A stretch of 16,403 nt of DNA from Saprospiraceae bacterium (lineage in GTDB: Bacteria > Bacteroidota > Bacteroidia > Chitinophagales > Saprospiraceae): positions 1-16,403 of the forward strand of contig JADKAA010000002.1 in NCBI GenBank assembly GCA_016715465.1, in the 5' to 3' direction. Each line of letters begins with the position of its first letter. Positions within the stretch are counted from its first letter, which is position 1. The notes below the pieces were generated by a model. The model saw only the letters and a list, made by a program, of their open reading frames with translations, searched no databases and had not been told where the DNA came from. Below are positions 1 to 8,802 of this stretch, piece by piece. The position numbers were made by a program, and so were the translations under genes.

Positions 1-663
1 ATGCTGACCTGCAGGACAGCCCGGATGAAATTCCTGAGCTGAGAAGAATGATTATAGAGGATGGCTACGATACGGTAAGCGGATGGAAGAAAAAACGTTA
101 CGATAATACACTCACAAAATATCCCCTAAGTTTTTCAACGCTGTTACCCGCAGCATATCGGGCATTAAGCTAACGACTTTAATTGCGGACTGAAGGCGTA
201 TAAGAACAAAGTAGTGAAAGGCATTGAAGTATACGGTGAAATGCACCGGTACATTCCGGTACTGGCTAAATGGGCCGGGTTCAAGAAGATTAGAGTGAAA
301 AAGTAGTAGAGCACAGGGCCAGGAAATACGGCGTGTCAAAATTTGGCTGGAGAAGATTTGTAAACGGTTTCCTGGATTTACTTCCATCACATTCGTTGGC
401 AAATTTTCCAAACGACCGATGCATTTTTTTGGATTATGGGGTTCTTTGTTCTTCCTGGTTGGCCTGGGCATTTCCATTTATCTTATTGTATCAAAATTTG
501 ATAGACAGCAGTTTTGCACTCACCCAACAGGCCGGGTTTTATTTAGCACTCACTTCGCTCATTATAGGTATGCAGTTATTTCTTGCGGGTTTCATTGGCG
601 AACTGATCTCCAGAATTCCTCCGGCCGCAATACCTATCTTGTTGAAACCAAAACAGGTTGTAA
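1..663 (+). CDS. Glycosyltransferase family 2 (DPM1-like) with C-terminal membrane helices; 5'-truncated, frameshifted
   Basis: The window opens inside this gene, at the GT-A donor site: the frame starting at base 3 reads ADLQDSPDEIPEL, matching the DADLQDSP metal/nucleotide-binding motif of DPM1/polyprenyl-phosphate sugar transferases. Further on one can read VSGWKKKRYD, FNCGLKAYK, VYGEMHRYIPVLAKWAG and VSKFGWRRFVNGFLDL, all typical of the family. Two hydrophobic helices follow (about bases 419-500 and 535-600), then ELISRNSSGRNTYLVETK. The enzyme probably moves a sugar onto, or builds on, a lipid carrier at the inner membrane. The frame is broken about six times (near 120, 170, 300, 383, 498 and 612); each break is repaired by one base. 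With a last correction near 652 the gene ends at TAA 661-663, overlapping the next ATG by one base. The family call is strong, the sugar is unknown. Confidence 0.8.
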
Positions 664-1791
664 TGACAAAAGTGGTCATCATAGTGACCAGGCCATCCGT
701 TGCGGGGTGGATTGGCTACATTCAACCAGCGGCTGGCAAAAGAATTCAATAACCAGGGGTTTGATTGTTCTATTTATTCCTTTTCATTACAATATCCTCC
801 TTCTTGTTTCCGGGCAAAACCCAATACAGTGATGAACCGGCCCCGGAAGGTATTACTATACATGCAGCAATAAACTCTGTTAATCCATTCAACTGGATCC
901 GTGTTGGTAATAAACTTAAAAAAGAAAGACCAGACCTGGTCATTGTTCGTTCTGGCTTCCCTTTATGGGACCCGCCCTGGGAACAATTCTCAGACGAGTT
1001 AAAAAAACAGGCACACAAAGATCATTTGCATTGCAGATAATGATACCTCACGAAAAAAGGTTTGGTGATAAGCCTTTCACAAAATATTTCCTGAAAAGCT
1101 GTGATGCATTTATCACCATGAGCGAAAAAGTGATGAGTGATTTAAGAATATTTGAAAAGACAAAACCTGCTCAGTTAGTATCACATCCATTGTACGATAA
1201 TTTTGGAGCTATTATTTCAAAAGCTGACGCAAGAAAACACCTCGGCCTTCCGGAAAATGAAAAAATAATTCTGTTCTTTGGTTTTATCCGCAAATACAAA
1301 GGACTGGATTTACTGCTTGAAGCAATGGCAATTGAGAGAATAAAGAATTCGGGAATAAGGCTGCTGGTGGCAGGGAATTTTATGAGGATGCAAAACAATA
1401 CCAGGAGCAGATTGAAAGATTGGGTATAAAAGATCGGCTGATTTTAAAACAGATTTTATTCCCTGACAGTGAAGTAAAATATTATCTCTGCGCAGCCGAT
1501 GCAGTGATACAACCTTATCGTAATGCCACGCAAAGCGGTGTAACCCCCTCGCCTATCATTTCGAAAAACCAATGGTCGTCACCAACGTAGGGGATTACCC
1601 TCACTGGTTCCTGATAAGAAAGTTGGTTTGGTCGTAGAACCAAATCCCGCAGCGATTGCAGAGGGTATCCTGAACTTCTACCAATTAGGTGAAAATTATT
1701 TTATTCCGCATCTTCGCAATGAGAAACAAAATATAGCTGGGCCACAATGGCCGGTACTATTTCTCAGTTAGCAAATGATATACAGAAGTAA
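663..1791 (+). CDS. Glycosyltransferase family 4 (GT-B), frameshifted
   Basis: The start is ATG 663, overlapping the stop of the GT2 gene (TAATG). The N-terminus reads MTKVVIIVTRPSVAG and then, after correction, GGIATFNQRLAKEF, the acceptor-side glycine-rich loop of GT4 enzymes. The C-terminal donor domain shows ILFFGFIRKYKGLDLLLEA, AADAVIQPYRNATQSGV and FEKPMVVTNVGGLP. The repaired protein is about 375 residues, normal for GT4. It ends at TAA 1789-1791, overlapping hddA by 17 bases, which supports an operon. Roughly eight single-base breaks fall near 700, 800, 950, 1005, 1378, 1455, 1545, 1590 and 1730; each is a small indel with the protein continuing in the next frame. It likely adds a sugar from a nucleotide donor to the growing glycan on the cytosolic face. 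Donor and acceptor cannot be told from sequence. Confidence 0.8.
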
Positions 1792-2793
1792 AGCCCCTTT
1801 AAGGATTGGATTAGCCGGTGGCGGCACGGATGTAAGCCCATACAGTGACCTGTATGGCGGAGCCATTTTAAATGCCACTCTTTCCCTTTATGCCAACGCC
1901 ACTATTGAACCGATAGCAGAGAATAAAATCATACGAAGCTATTGACAGGAATGAGATACAACAATTTGACTGGACAAAAGAATTACCTGTTACCGGAACA
2001 CTTGACCTGTTAAAAGGTGTTTTAAATCGTATCCAAAAGATTATGGAATTAAAGAACAGGGCTTTCGTTTATCAACCTATGTGGATGCACCTGCTGGTTC
2101 AGGATTAGGCACATCGTCCACTCTTGTAGTAGCAATCATCGGGCTTTTGCAGAAATGCTCCGGCTTCCATTGGGTGAATATGATATGGCGCATTATGCCT
2201 ATGAAATTGAAAGAAGGGACCTGAACCTGGCCGGAGGCAGACAAGATCAGTATGCGGCCACTTTCGGTGGCGTAAATTTTATGGAGTTTTATGCTGATGA
2301 CAAAGTGATCGTTAACCCGCTGCGGGTAAAGCAGCAACATTTATTTGAACTGGAAAATAACCTGGTATTATACTACACTTCCACCAGTCGTGAATCCGCA
2401 GAGATCATCAGAAAACAAAGCAAGAACGTTACTGATAACAAAGAAAAATCCATTGAGGCCATGCATCACCTGAAAGAGCAGGCCAGGATGATGAAAGAGG
2501 CATTGCTGAAAGGGAGGCTGAATGAAATTGGTGAAATACTCGATTATGGCTTTCAGCAAAAACGACAAATGGCAGAAGGGATAAGCAATCCTTTAATGGA
2601 AGAGATATACGAAACAGCAAAAAAAGCCGGCGCCACCGGAGGAAAAATATCTGGTGCTGGCGGTGGTGGATTCATGATCTTTTATTGCCCCATTAATACA
2701 AAATACAAAGTGATCAAAAGTTTGGAGAACTTTGGGGGGCAGGTCAGGAACTACCAGTTTACTGAGCATGGATTGAAGACCTGGACTATATAG
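1775..2793 (+). CDS. hddA: D-glycero-alpha-D-manno-heptose-7-phosphate kinase (GHMP kinase), frameshifted
   Basis: HddA phosphorylates D-glycero-D-manno-heptose 7-phosphate at C1 to give the alpha 1,7-bisphosphate, step two of GDP-heptose synthesis. The N-terminus from ATG 1775 (MIYRSKAPLRIGLAGGGTDV) is the signature of sugar GHMP kinases of the HddA/FkpA type. The ATP-binding motif PAGSGLGTSST follows, then ERRDLNLAGGRQDQYAATFG, and the C-terminal GHMP motif GATGGKISGAGGGGFMIF. Three one-base indels break it: an extra base near 1934, a missing A near 2036 and a missing G near 2142. The net correction gives 339 residues, the usual length. From 2155 to the stop the frame is clean. gmhA starts 35 bases downstream and hddC-gmhB follows, so the pathway context fixes the assignment over other GHMP kinases. 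Confidence 0.9.
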
Positions 2794-2828
2794 TTGGCTG
2801 GTATTGGTAAATTCGTTAACTGGGTATT

Positions 2829-3407
2829 ATGGAAAAGATTAAAAGCATAATTGAAGCGTCAATAAAAACAAAGCAGCAAATACTGCAGAGTGATGAGCTC
2901 ATTGCCACGATTGAAAAAGTTGTTGAGGTAGTTACCAATGCATTCAAAAATGGGAATAGGGTCTATTTCTGCGGCAACGGGGAAGTGCTGCTGATGCCCA
3001 GCACCTCGCAGCAGAATTTTCAGGTCGTTTTTATACTGACAGAAAAGCGTTGCCTGCTGAAGCATTGCATTGTAACACTTCCTATTTAACGGCTGTGGCC
3101 AATGATTACGGGTATGATGTGGTGTATTCAAGAATGATAGACGGCATTGGTGAAGCGGGTGATATATTGATCGGGCTTTCTACGTCAGGGAATTCCGGTA
3201 ACATCATTAAAGCATTTGAAGTAGCAAAGGATAAAGGGATCATAACTGTCGCCTTTTACCGGTATTACCGGCGGACAGATGAAAGCCATCAGCGATTATC
3301 TTATAAATGTCCCTTCCGCTGATACACCAAGAATTCAGGAAAGTCATATTACTATCGGGCATATCATTTGTCAGCTGGTCGAAGAAAAATACTTTGCACC
3401 CCTCTAA
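2829..3407 (+). CDS. gmhA: Phosphoheptose isomerase (SIS domain), two compensating frameshifts
   Basis: GmhA converts sedoheptulose 7-phosphate to D-glycero-D-manno-heptose 7-phosphate, the first step of nucleotide-heptose synthesis. The protein starts MEKIKSIIEASIKTKQQIL, carries the SIS-domain phosphate loop (FCGNGGSAADAQHLAAEFSG once repaired), LTAVANDYGYD, and the second loop GLSTSGNSGNIIKAFE, and ends QLVEEKYFAPL. A missing G in the run at 2979-2982 and an extra T in the run at 3254-3257 cancel out. Start and stop are therefore in the same frame and the repaired length is 192 residues, exactly normal for GmhA. Both breaks are in homopolymers, which points to sequencing error. It lies between hddA and hddC-gmhB in the same direction. 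Confidence 0.92.
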
Positions 3408-3441
3408 ATCTCCACTTAATGGGAGACTTATAACATCCTGC

Positions 3442-4684
3442 ATGATCAAAGAGGCAATAATATTAGCTGGTGGCTTAGGAACAAGATTAAGGGAATCTGT
3501 ACCTGATCTTCCTAAATGCATGGCGCCTGTTGCCGGACGACCATTCCTTTTTCATGTTATCAATTACCTGAGAAGCCAGGGAGTAGAAAAATTTATTTTT
3601 TCACTGGGCTACAAACATGAGCTGATCGAAGATTATTTATCAACTCAATTTCCAACACTCAGCTATCAATGTGTTATTGAGGACGAACCCCTGGGAACAG
3701 GCGGAGCAATACTATTGGCCTGTACAAAAGCAGCTGAAAAGAATATTGTTGTTACAAATGGGGACACCCTGTTTAAAGTTGATCTGCATAAAGCAGCGAT
3801 GTTCCATAATCATAATAACGCAGAATGTACCCTGTTACTGAAACCGATGACCAGGTTCGACCGCTATGGTGTTGTGGAACTTGATGAGGAACAATTGGTA
3901 AATAGCTTTAAAGAAAAACAGTTTTATGAGTCGGGTAATATAAACGGGGGTGTTTACCTGCTGAATAAGGACAAATTCCTGGATGAAGAATTTCCGGCTA
4001 AGTTTTCGTTTGAAAAACATTACCTGGAAAAATTTTATCCGGTACGGCGCATTTATGGATTAATCCAGGATGCTTATTTTATTGATATCGGCATACCGGA
4101 AGATTACAACCGTGCACAATCAGAACTCAGTCGCCCCCCGCTTGACTTGTCAACTGTTGATAAAAGCTGGACGCTATTTATTGACCGGGATGGTGTGATC
4201 AATCATGAAAAGAAAGAAGATTATATTCTCAATTGGGGTGAATTCTGGTTATATTAGGGTTTTTAAAAAGCATTTCAAAACTGGCAGACAAATTTGGAAA
4301 ATCATCATCGTGAGTAACCAGCGGGGAGTAGGTAAACAATTGATGACAGAACATGACCTGAGAACGATTCACCAGAATATGCAGGAAGCGATAGAAGCCG
4401 CCGGGGGACGGATTGATAAAATATACTACTGTACCAGTACCGATAATAATCACCCCGACAGGAAGCCTAACCCGGGCATGGCTTTCCATGCTAAAAATTA
4501 TTTTGATTCAATCGATCTTTCCAGGTCTGTTATAATTGGTAATAAGCCCAGCGATATGCTATTTGGCAAAAATGCCGGCATTTATTCTGTTTTCCTGACC
4601 ACTACTAATCCCGATGTTCCTTTCCCCCACCCTGATATTGACCTGCGGTTTGATTCCCTCCCTGATTTTGCCAAAGCTTTATAA
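3442..4684 (+). CDS. hddC-gmhB: Bifunctional heptose-1-phosphate guanylyltransferase / heptose-1,7-bisphosphate phosphatase fusion, frameshifted
   Basis: Residues 1-230 are a nucleotidyltransferase. They show LAGGLGTRLRE (8-18), PKCMAPVAGRPF, DEPLGTGGA, VTNGDTLF and FIDIGIPEDYNRAQ, as in HddC, which joins heptose 1-phosphate to GMP. A short linker leads into an HAD-IIIA phosphatase: catalytic DRDGVI at 248-253, IIIVSNQRGVGK, RKPNPGM and IGNKPSDMLFGKNAG, as in GmhB. The GmhB zinc loop cysteines are mostly absent here. Two one-base deletions near 4235-4255 and 4300 split the second domain, so the gene otherwise looks like a separate 3' reading frame. Repaired, it is 414 residues. The fusion is inferred because the first frame runs without a stop through the linker and the DRDGVI motif. 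ATG 3442 is chosen because it sits right before the Rossmann strand; upstream in-frame sequence belongs to gmhA. Confidence 0.85.
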
Positions 4685-4738
4685 GTCTTCACAAAATTTT
4701 ACAACCCTTTTAGCGTTATCGGCATCTGTATTATGCTG

Positions 4739-4746
4739 TACCTTAG
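4739..4746 (+). promoter_or_regulatory. Possible Bacteroidota -7 box (one mismatch)
   Basis: TACCTTAG differs from the TAnnTTTG form by one base. It lies between the heptose genes and the secreted-protein gene. If used, transcription would start about where the ATGs at 4748/4754 lie, giving an almost leaderless message. No clear -33 element is seen, so this is weak. Confidence 0.25.
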
Positions 4747-4747
4747 C

Positions 4748-5770
4748 ATGACTATGACAAAAACCATCGTGGTGAAGAAATTACTGATTCAAATAGCTTT
4801 CATTATTCTTTGGCTGCTACCCTTTTCGCAGGTTGCCCTGTCACAAAAAATTACCCAGGCCGATCTGAAAAAGCTCAGCGCAAAAGAAGACACACTAAGT
4901 GAATATTCAGAATACCTGAACACAGACAGCCTTCCGGAAGACAGGATGATTGCTGACAGTGCATTTACTAAAGTACTGGTAAGAGCCCTGCAGGTTAAAA
5001 ATTCATTTTACTACCCTTTTGATTCAGTGCTGGGTGTTTCTAAATTATATGCTCCTGATACCAGTTTCCGGATCATCACCTGGAATATCAATTTCGACGA
5101 CTATTACTCCCGGCAAAAGGGTGCTATACAATTCCGTACTGCCGATGGTTCGCTGAAACTTTTACCCCTGAGAGACGTTTCTGAGTTTACGGACAAACCC
5201 CAGGATTCTGTACGCAGCAGGCAAAACTGGATTGGATCTATTTATTATAATGTCATCAAAACACAACACAAAGGGAAAAACTATTATACACTTTTCGGAT
5301 TTGATAATAACAGTGCACAAAGCAGTATGAAGTGGATTGAAGTACTGAGTTTTAATGAAAAAAATGAACCGGTCTTTGGGGGTCCTTTTTTCTCTTTTGA
5401 AAAAGATTCTGTTCCCAAACCGCCAAAGTACAGGTTAGGCCTTGAATTTAAAAAAGGTGCCCGGGTGCTGGTAAATTATATTGAAGAACTTGGAATGATA
5501 CTGGTGGATCATTTGATTTCTGAATCGGATCAGCCTGAACTTGCCTGGACCTATGTACCCGATGGTGACCAGGAAGGTTATAAGTGGGAGAATGGCAAAT
5601 GGATGCATATTGACAAAGTATTTACGTTAAAACTGGAAGACGGACAGGCGCCGGTTGGCGATCCGCTGATGGATCCGAAAGGAAATAAGAACGAACAAAA
5701 ACTGCAGGAAAAAACGGATAAAAACAAAGCAAAAGAAGGCAGCAGGCCTCCTCTTAACTACGACAATTAA
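4748..5770 (+). CDS. Secreted protein of unknown function
   Basis: I do not recognise a named family. The N-terminus is a classic signal peptide: positive residues (TKTIVVKK), a hydrophobic core (LLIQIAFIILWLLPF) and a likely cleavage after VALSQ, so the protein is exported to the periplasm or outer surface. The mature part is about 310 residues, soluble-looking, rich in aromatic and charged residues (WNINFDDYYSRQKGAIQF, NWIGSIYYNVIK, YYTLFGFDNN), and ends in a Lys/Glu/Asn-rich low-complexity tail before PPLNYDN. There are no cysteine pairs or obvious catalytic motifs. ATGs at 4733, 4748 and 4754 are all possible starts; 4748 or 4754 gives the more usual signal peptide. The frame is clean, unlike the genes just upstream. 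It sits between heptose synthesis and the exporter, so a role in glycan assembly is possible, but position is the only support. Confidence 0.75.
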   Translation: MTMTKTIVVKKLLIQIAFIILWLLPFSQVALSQKITQADLKKLSAKEDTLSEYSEYLNTDSLPEDRMIADSAFTKVLVRALQVKNSFYYPFDSVLGVSKLYAPDTSFRIITWNINFDDYYSRQKGAIQFRTADGSLKLLPLRDVSEFTDKPQDSVRSRQNWIGSIYYNVIKTQHKGKNYYTLFGFDNNSAQSSMKWIEVLSFNEKNEPVFGGPFFSFEKDSVPKPPKYRLGLEFKKGARVLVNYIEELGMILVDHLISESDQPELAWTYVPDGDQEGYKWENGKWMHIDKVFTLKLEDGQAPVGDPLMDPKGNKNEQKLQEKTDKNKAKEGSRPPLNYDN

Positions 5771-5809
5771 TAAGCTCCTTTAACTCTTTACGTTTCAGCC
5801 TCCAATGGG

Positions 5810-5817
5810 TATCTTTA
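5810..5817 (+). promoter_or_regulatory. Possible Bacteroidota -7 box before the exporter genes
   Basis: TATCTTTA matches TAnnTTTG at all but the last base and lies six bases before the wzm ATG. It falls in the 53-base gap after the secreted-protein gene, the second-largest gap in the cluster after any start-codon choice. No convincing -33 element is visible. Confidence 0.3.
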
Positions 5818-5823
5818 CAACTC

Positions 5824-6648
5824 ATGGAGAAATTCATCACCCATATTCAACCACCTAAAGGTTTCTCTCTTGGTTTAAAAGAACTTTGGCAGTACCGGGA
5901 GTTGTTTTACTTCTTCACCTGGCGGGATATCAAAGTAAAATATAAACAAACCTATCTCGGTATTCTTTGGGCACTTTTGCAGCCGTTGGGGATGATGGTT
6001 ATCTTCACTTTCCTTTTTTCAAAAACATGGAAGATTGATACCACACCAATACAATACCCCATTTTTGTTTTAGGCGGGCTAATACTTTGGAATCTTTTCA
6101 GTGTATCCGTTTCTCATGCAGGTGAAAGTATGATCAGGAACGCCAATATCATCAACAAGATTTATTTCCCAAGGTTAATTATCCCTTGTTCTTCGATACT
6201 CGTTGCATTATTCGACTTCCTTATGGGTTTACTGATCTTCATTGTATTTTTCTTAATTTATAAACAGCCTGTTAGCTGGACTGCAATACTTTATGTACCT
6301 GCTGCTGTTCTTTTGACCCTTATTGCAGCGTTTGGAACAGGGACATTTTTTGCAGCACTCAACGTCAAATACCGTGACTTTCGCTACACAATCCCTTTTT
6401 TACTTCAGTTCCTTTTTTTTGCATCACAGGTTATTTATCCGTTACAAGTAGTACAGCAATCATGGTTAAAATATGTCCTGGCAGTAAATCCGGTAAATGC
6501 TGCTATAGAATTATTCAGGTATCCGTTTTCCTTTTCGCCTGTAGATATGAGCATCATTGCTATCGGCGTCACCAGTACGATGATCATTTCATTGATCGGT
6601 CTATATTACTTCAGAAAAACAGAAGCATACTTTGCTGATCTTGCCTAA
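5824..6648 (+). CDS. wzm: ABC transporter permease for polysaccharide export (ABC-2 type, Wzm-like)
   Basis: This 274-residue integral membrane protein forms the channel through which a lipid-linked glycan crosses the inner membrane. The N-terminal cytoplasmic segment ELFYFFTWRDIKVKYKQTYL, followed by GILWALLQPLGMMVIFTFLF, is the hallmark of O-antigen/teichoic-acid ABC-2 permeases. Further hydrophobic stretches (YPIFVLGGLILWNLF, LVALFDFLMGLLIFIVFFLI, AAVLLTLIAAFGTGTFFAAL, FLLQFLFFASQVIYPL, ISLIGLYYF) give about six helices. The motif LNVKYRDFRYTIPF between helices is also typical of the family. Its TAA overlaps the wzt start codon by one base, so the two are translationally coupled and form the transporter. 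The frame is clean and the length is standard. Confidence 0.93.
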   Translation: MEKFITHIQPPKGFSLGLKELWQYRELFYFFTWRDIKVKYKQTYLGILWALLQPLGMMVIFTFLFSKTWKIDTTPIQYPIFVLGGLILWNLFSVSVSHAGESMIRNANIINKIYFPRLIIPCSSILVALFDFLMGLLIFIVFFLIYKQPVSWTAILYVPAAVLLTLIAAFGTGTFFAALNVKYRDFRYTIPFLLQFLFFASQVIYPLQVVQQSWLKYVLAVNPVNAAIELFRYPFSFSPVDMSIIAIGVTSTMIISLIGLYYFRKTEAYFADLA

Positions 6649-7901
6649 TGTCACCGATTATTGAAATACGAAACCTGGGTAAACAATACAAGCTGACCCC
6701 CTCACAACCTTATATGGCTTTGCGGGATGTGATCAGCGGTTCTTTCAGGAACATACTTCGTACAGATAAAAAGCAAACAGAACTATTTTGGGCTTTACAG
6801 GCTATAAACTTGGATATTGAACAAGGTGAGAGGATAGGCATTATTGGTCGAAATGGTGCCGGTAAAAGCACACTACTAAAGATCATTAGTCGTATAACTC
6901 CTCCTACTACTGGATCTGCCATCATCAGGGGAAGAGTAGGCAGCCTGCTGGAAGTTGGAACAGGGTTTCATCCAGAGCTTACCGGAAGAGAAAATATTTA
7001 CCTGAATGGCTCTATTCTTGGTTTGAAGAAAGTAGAGATCAACCGGCAGCTTGATGCGATTGTTGACTTTAGTGGAGTTGAAAAATTCATTGATTCCCCA
7101 TTAAAACACTTTAGCAGTGGCATGCAATTACGACTGGCCTTCTCTGTTGCAGCACATTTAGAACCTGAAATTTTAATGATAGACGAAGTGCTTGCGGTAG
7201 GCGATATCGAGTTTCAGAAAAAATGCCTTGGTAAGATGGAAGAAGTGAGTAAAACCGGGGGACGCACTATTTTATTTGTAAGCCACAATTTAAATTTTAT
7301 ATCGGCGCTTTGTAATAAAGCCATTTTACTAAAGGATGGACGGCTGGTAAACTTGGGTTCGCCAAAAGAAGTGGTCAGTGAGTATTTAAATTCTGTAATT
7401 AAAAAAGGGGTTAATAAAGACTGGGGTATTAATCCGCCCGGGAACAATATTGTACAGTTACGAATGGTGCAATTGATAAGCAGCGATGGAGAGACAAAAG
7501 AAAACTTTGACGTAAATGAGTCTGTAGGCATACAGATGAACTATGAAGTGCTGCAGAATGGCCATATTTTATGGCTGGGTCATAATATATACAACCAGGA
7601 AGGATTAAATATATTTGATACCCACAATGTGGACAGCCCATATTATAACCAGCCATCAGAGAAAGGTTGCTATAGTGCTATAGCATGGATACCAGCTAAT
7701 TTTTTAAATACAGGTAGTTACTTTGTCAGCACGGCCATTTTCAACCATGCACAGAAAATTGTCCATCTGCATGAAAGGGATGTTCTTTTCTTTACTGTTA
7801 ATGAAGTGTTTGAAGGTGTTACTGCAAGGGGTATGAGTCCAGGTGATTTTCCGGGTATTATTCGTCCGATACTAAAGTGGGAAACAGTAAAACTAAAATA
7901 A
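6648..7901 (+). CDS. wzt: ABC transporter ATP-binding protein for polysaccharide export with C-terminal glycan-binding extension (Wzt-like)
   Basis: This is the ATPase partner of the upstream permease. Residues 1-250 are the nucleotide-binding domain: Walker A GRNGAGKST (67-75), the export-specific segment LEVGTGFHPELTGRENIYLN (101-120), signature HFSSGMQLRLAF (154-165), Walker B ILMIDE (175-180) and switch His213. Residues of about 260-417 form a beta-rich extra domain, like the Wzt C-terminal domain that in E. coli O9a-type systems recognises the modified non-reducing end of the finished glycan. At 417 residues it is longer than simple NBDs (about 250) and fits that class. A methyltransferase follows directly, a plausible source of the terminal mark. 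Function of the first domain is certain by motif; substrate recognition by the second is inferred from the family. Confidence 0.93.
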   Translation: MSPIIEIRNLGKQYKLTPSQPYMALRDVISGSFRNILRTDKKQTELFWALQAINLDIEQGERIGIIGRNGAGKSTLLKIISRITPPTTGSAIIRGRVGSLLEVGTGFHPELTGRENIYLNGSILGLKKVEINRQLDAIVDFSGVEKFIDSPLKHFSSGMQLRLAFSVAAHLEPEILMIDEVLAVGDIEFQKKCLGKMEEVSKTGGRTILFVSHNLNFISALCNKAILLKDGRLVNLGSPKEVVSEYLNSVIKKGVNKDWGINPPGNNIVQLRMVQLISSDGETKENFDVNESVGIQMNYEVLQNGHILWLGHNIYNQEGLNIFDTHNVDSPYYNQPSEKGCYSAIAWIPANFLNTGSYFVSTAIFNHAQKIVHLHERDVLFFTVNEVFEGVTARGMSPGDFPGIIRPILKWETVKLK

Positions 7902-7956
7902 TTCGCTGTCGTGAAGATTAATGGCAACAACATATATTTCCAACCGAGCTGCAATC

Positions 7957-8796
7957 ATGACTAAAAAAAATATACCAACAGGAGAAAGGCTCACCGAATT
8001 TGCGTTAGATGTAATCACATTGGAGCATTTGCACCGTTATGCTGTTGCCACTGAGTTTGTAAAAAATAAAATAGTCCTTGATATTGCATGTGGAGTAGGT
8101 TATGGTTCTTACTTGCTGGCAGCATACGCATTAAAGGTAACTGGCATAGATATTAATAAAGAAAGTATTGAGGTTGCCAAAAAAAAATACTCCCGGCCTC
8201 AGCTCTCTTTTTTAAATGGAGATGTGGAAAATATCCCTGTTGAAAATGCAAGCTTTGATGTGGTGATAAGTTTTGAAACACTGGAGCATATTACAAATCA
8301 TGATAAAATGCTGGAAGAAATTAAACGGGTGATAAAACCTGGCGGCCTCTTGCTAATCTCCACACCGGATAAATTAATCTATTCAGAAAAAGCAAATCAT
8401 CATAATCCATTTCATAAGAAGGAACTGTACAAGGATGAATTTGAATTACTCATTTGCCGGTATTTCAAAAACAACCAATTGATTTATCAAAGCTCAGGGC
8501 TAGTTTCCATTATAATGCCACAAATTGCCACAGGTAGTTCGGCTACCTATACAGGAGACTTTGATCATATCAGTAAGATACAGGGTATTGCTGCACCTTT
8601 CCTGGTTGCTATAGCCTCAGATAACCCTTTACCACCACTATCGTTTAGCATTTTTAAATCCGAAGCATTGCTTCCGCTTATATTAAAAGAACAAAGTGAT
8701 GCCATAAGGCAAACTATAAGTTACAGATTGGGCCATATGCTATTAAAGCCATTTAAACTCATAAAGGCAGCTTTCAGAAAAAACATCCCAAATTAA
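7957..8796 (+). CDS. SAM-dependent class I methyltransferase
   Basis: The protein has the Rossmann SAM site VLDIACGVGYG (residues 40-50 from this start), the acidic adenosine-ribose residue in VTGIDIN, and the later motifs DVVISFETLEHI and IKRVIKPGGLLLISTPD of the Methyltransf_11 group. The N-terminal KNIPTGERLTEF followed by HLHRYA is common in methyltransferases of glycan clusters. The start at ATG 7957 (MTKKNIPTGERL) is preferred because family members, as I recall them, begin a few residues before IPTGER; ATG 7921 would add 12 residues. The gene follows wzt by 55 bases and precedes a GT4 by 6. It may methylate a glycan sugar or its terminus; the acceptor is unknown. Clean frame. Confidence 0.85.
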   Translation: MTKKNIPTGERLTEFALDVITLEHLHRYAVATEFVKNKIVLDIACGVGYGSYLLAAYALKVTGIDINKESIEVAKKKYSRPQLSFLNGDVENIPVENASFDVVISFETLEHITNHDKMLEEIKRVIKPGGLLLISTPDKLIYSEKANHHNPFHKKELYKDEFELLICRYFKNNQLIYQSSGLVSIIMPQIATGSSATYTGDFDHISKIQGIAAPFLVAIASDNPLPPLSFSIFKSEALLPLILKEQSDAIRQTISYRLGHMLLKPFKLIKAAFRKNIPN

Positions 8797-8802
8797 AATG
8801 AC

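Noticed and set aside
333..832. Two overlapping plus-strand hypothetical proteins
   Set aside because: They are pieces of the GT2 membrane region and the start of the GT4 gene, joined by frame breaks.
3307..3441. N-terminal extension of the nucleotidyltransferase from ATG 3307
   Set aside because: It is the gmhA 3' end read in another frame; the conserved nucleotidyltransferase start is ATG 3442.
4205..4684. A separate short phosphatase gene starting at 4205
   Set aside because: The start would fall inside the HAD catalytic motif region and lose DRDGVI; it is the 3' part of the fusion after frame breaks.
1..4700. Real pseudogene decay of the heptose locus
   Set aside because: Motifs are fully kept, indels are single-base and often in homopolymers, and lepA carries the same kind of break; sequence error is simpler.
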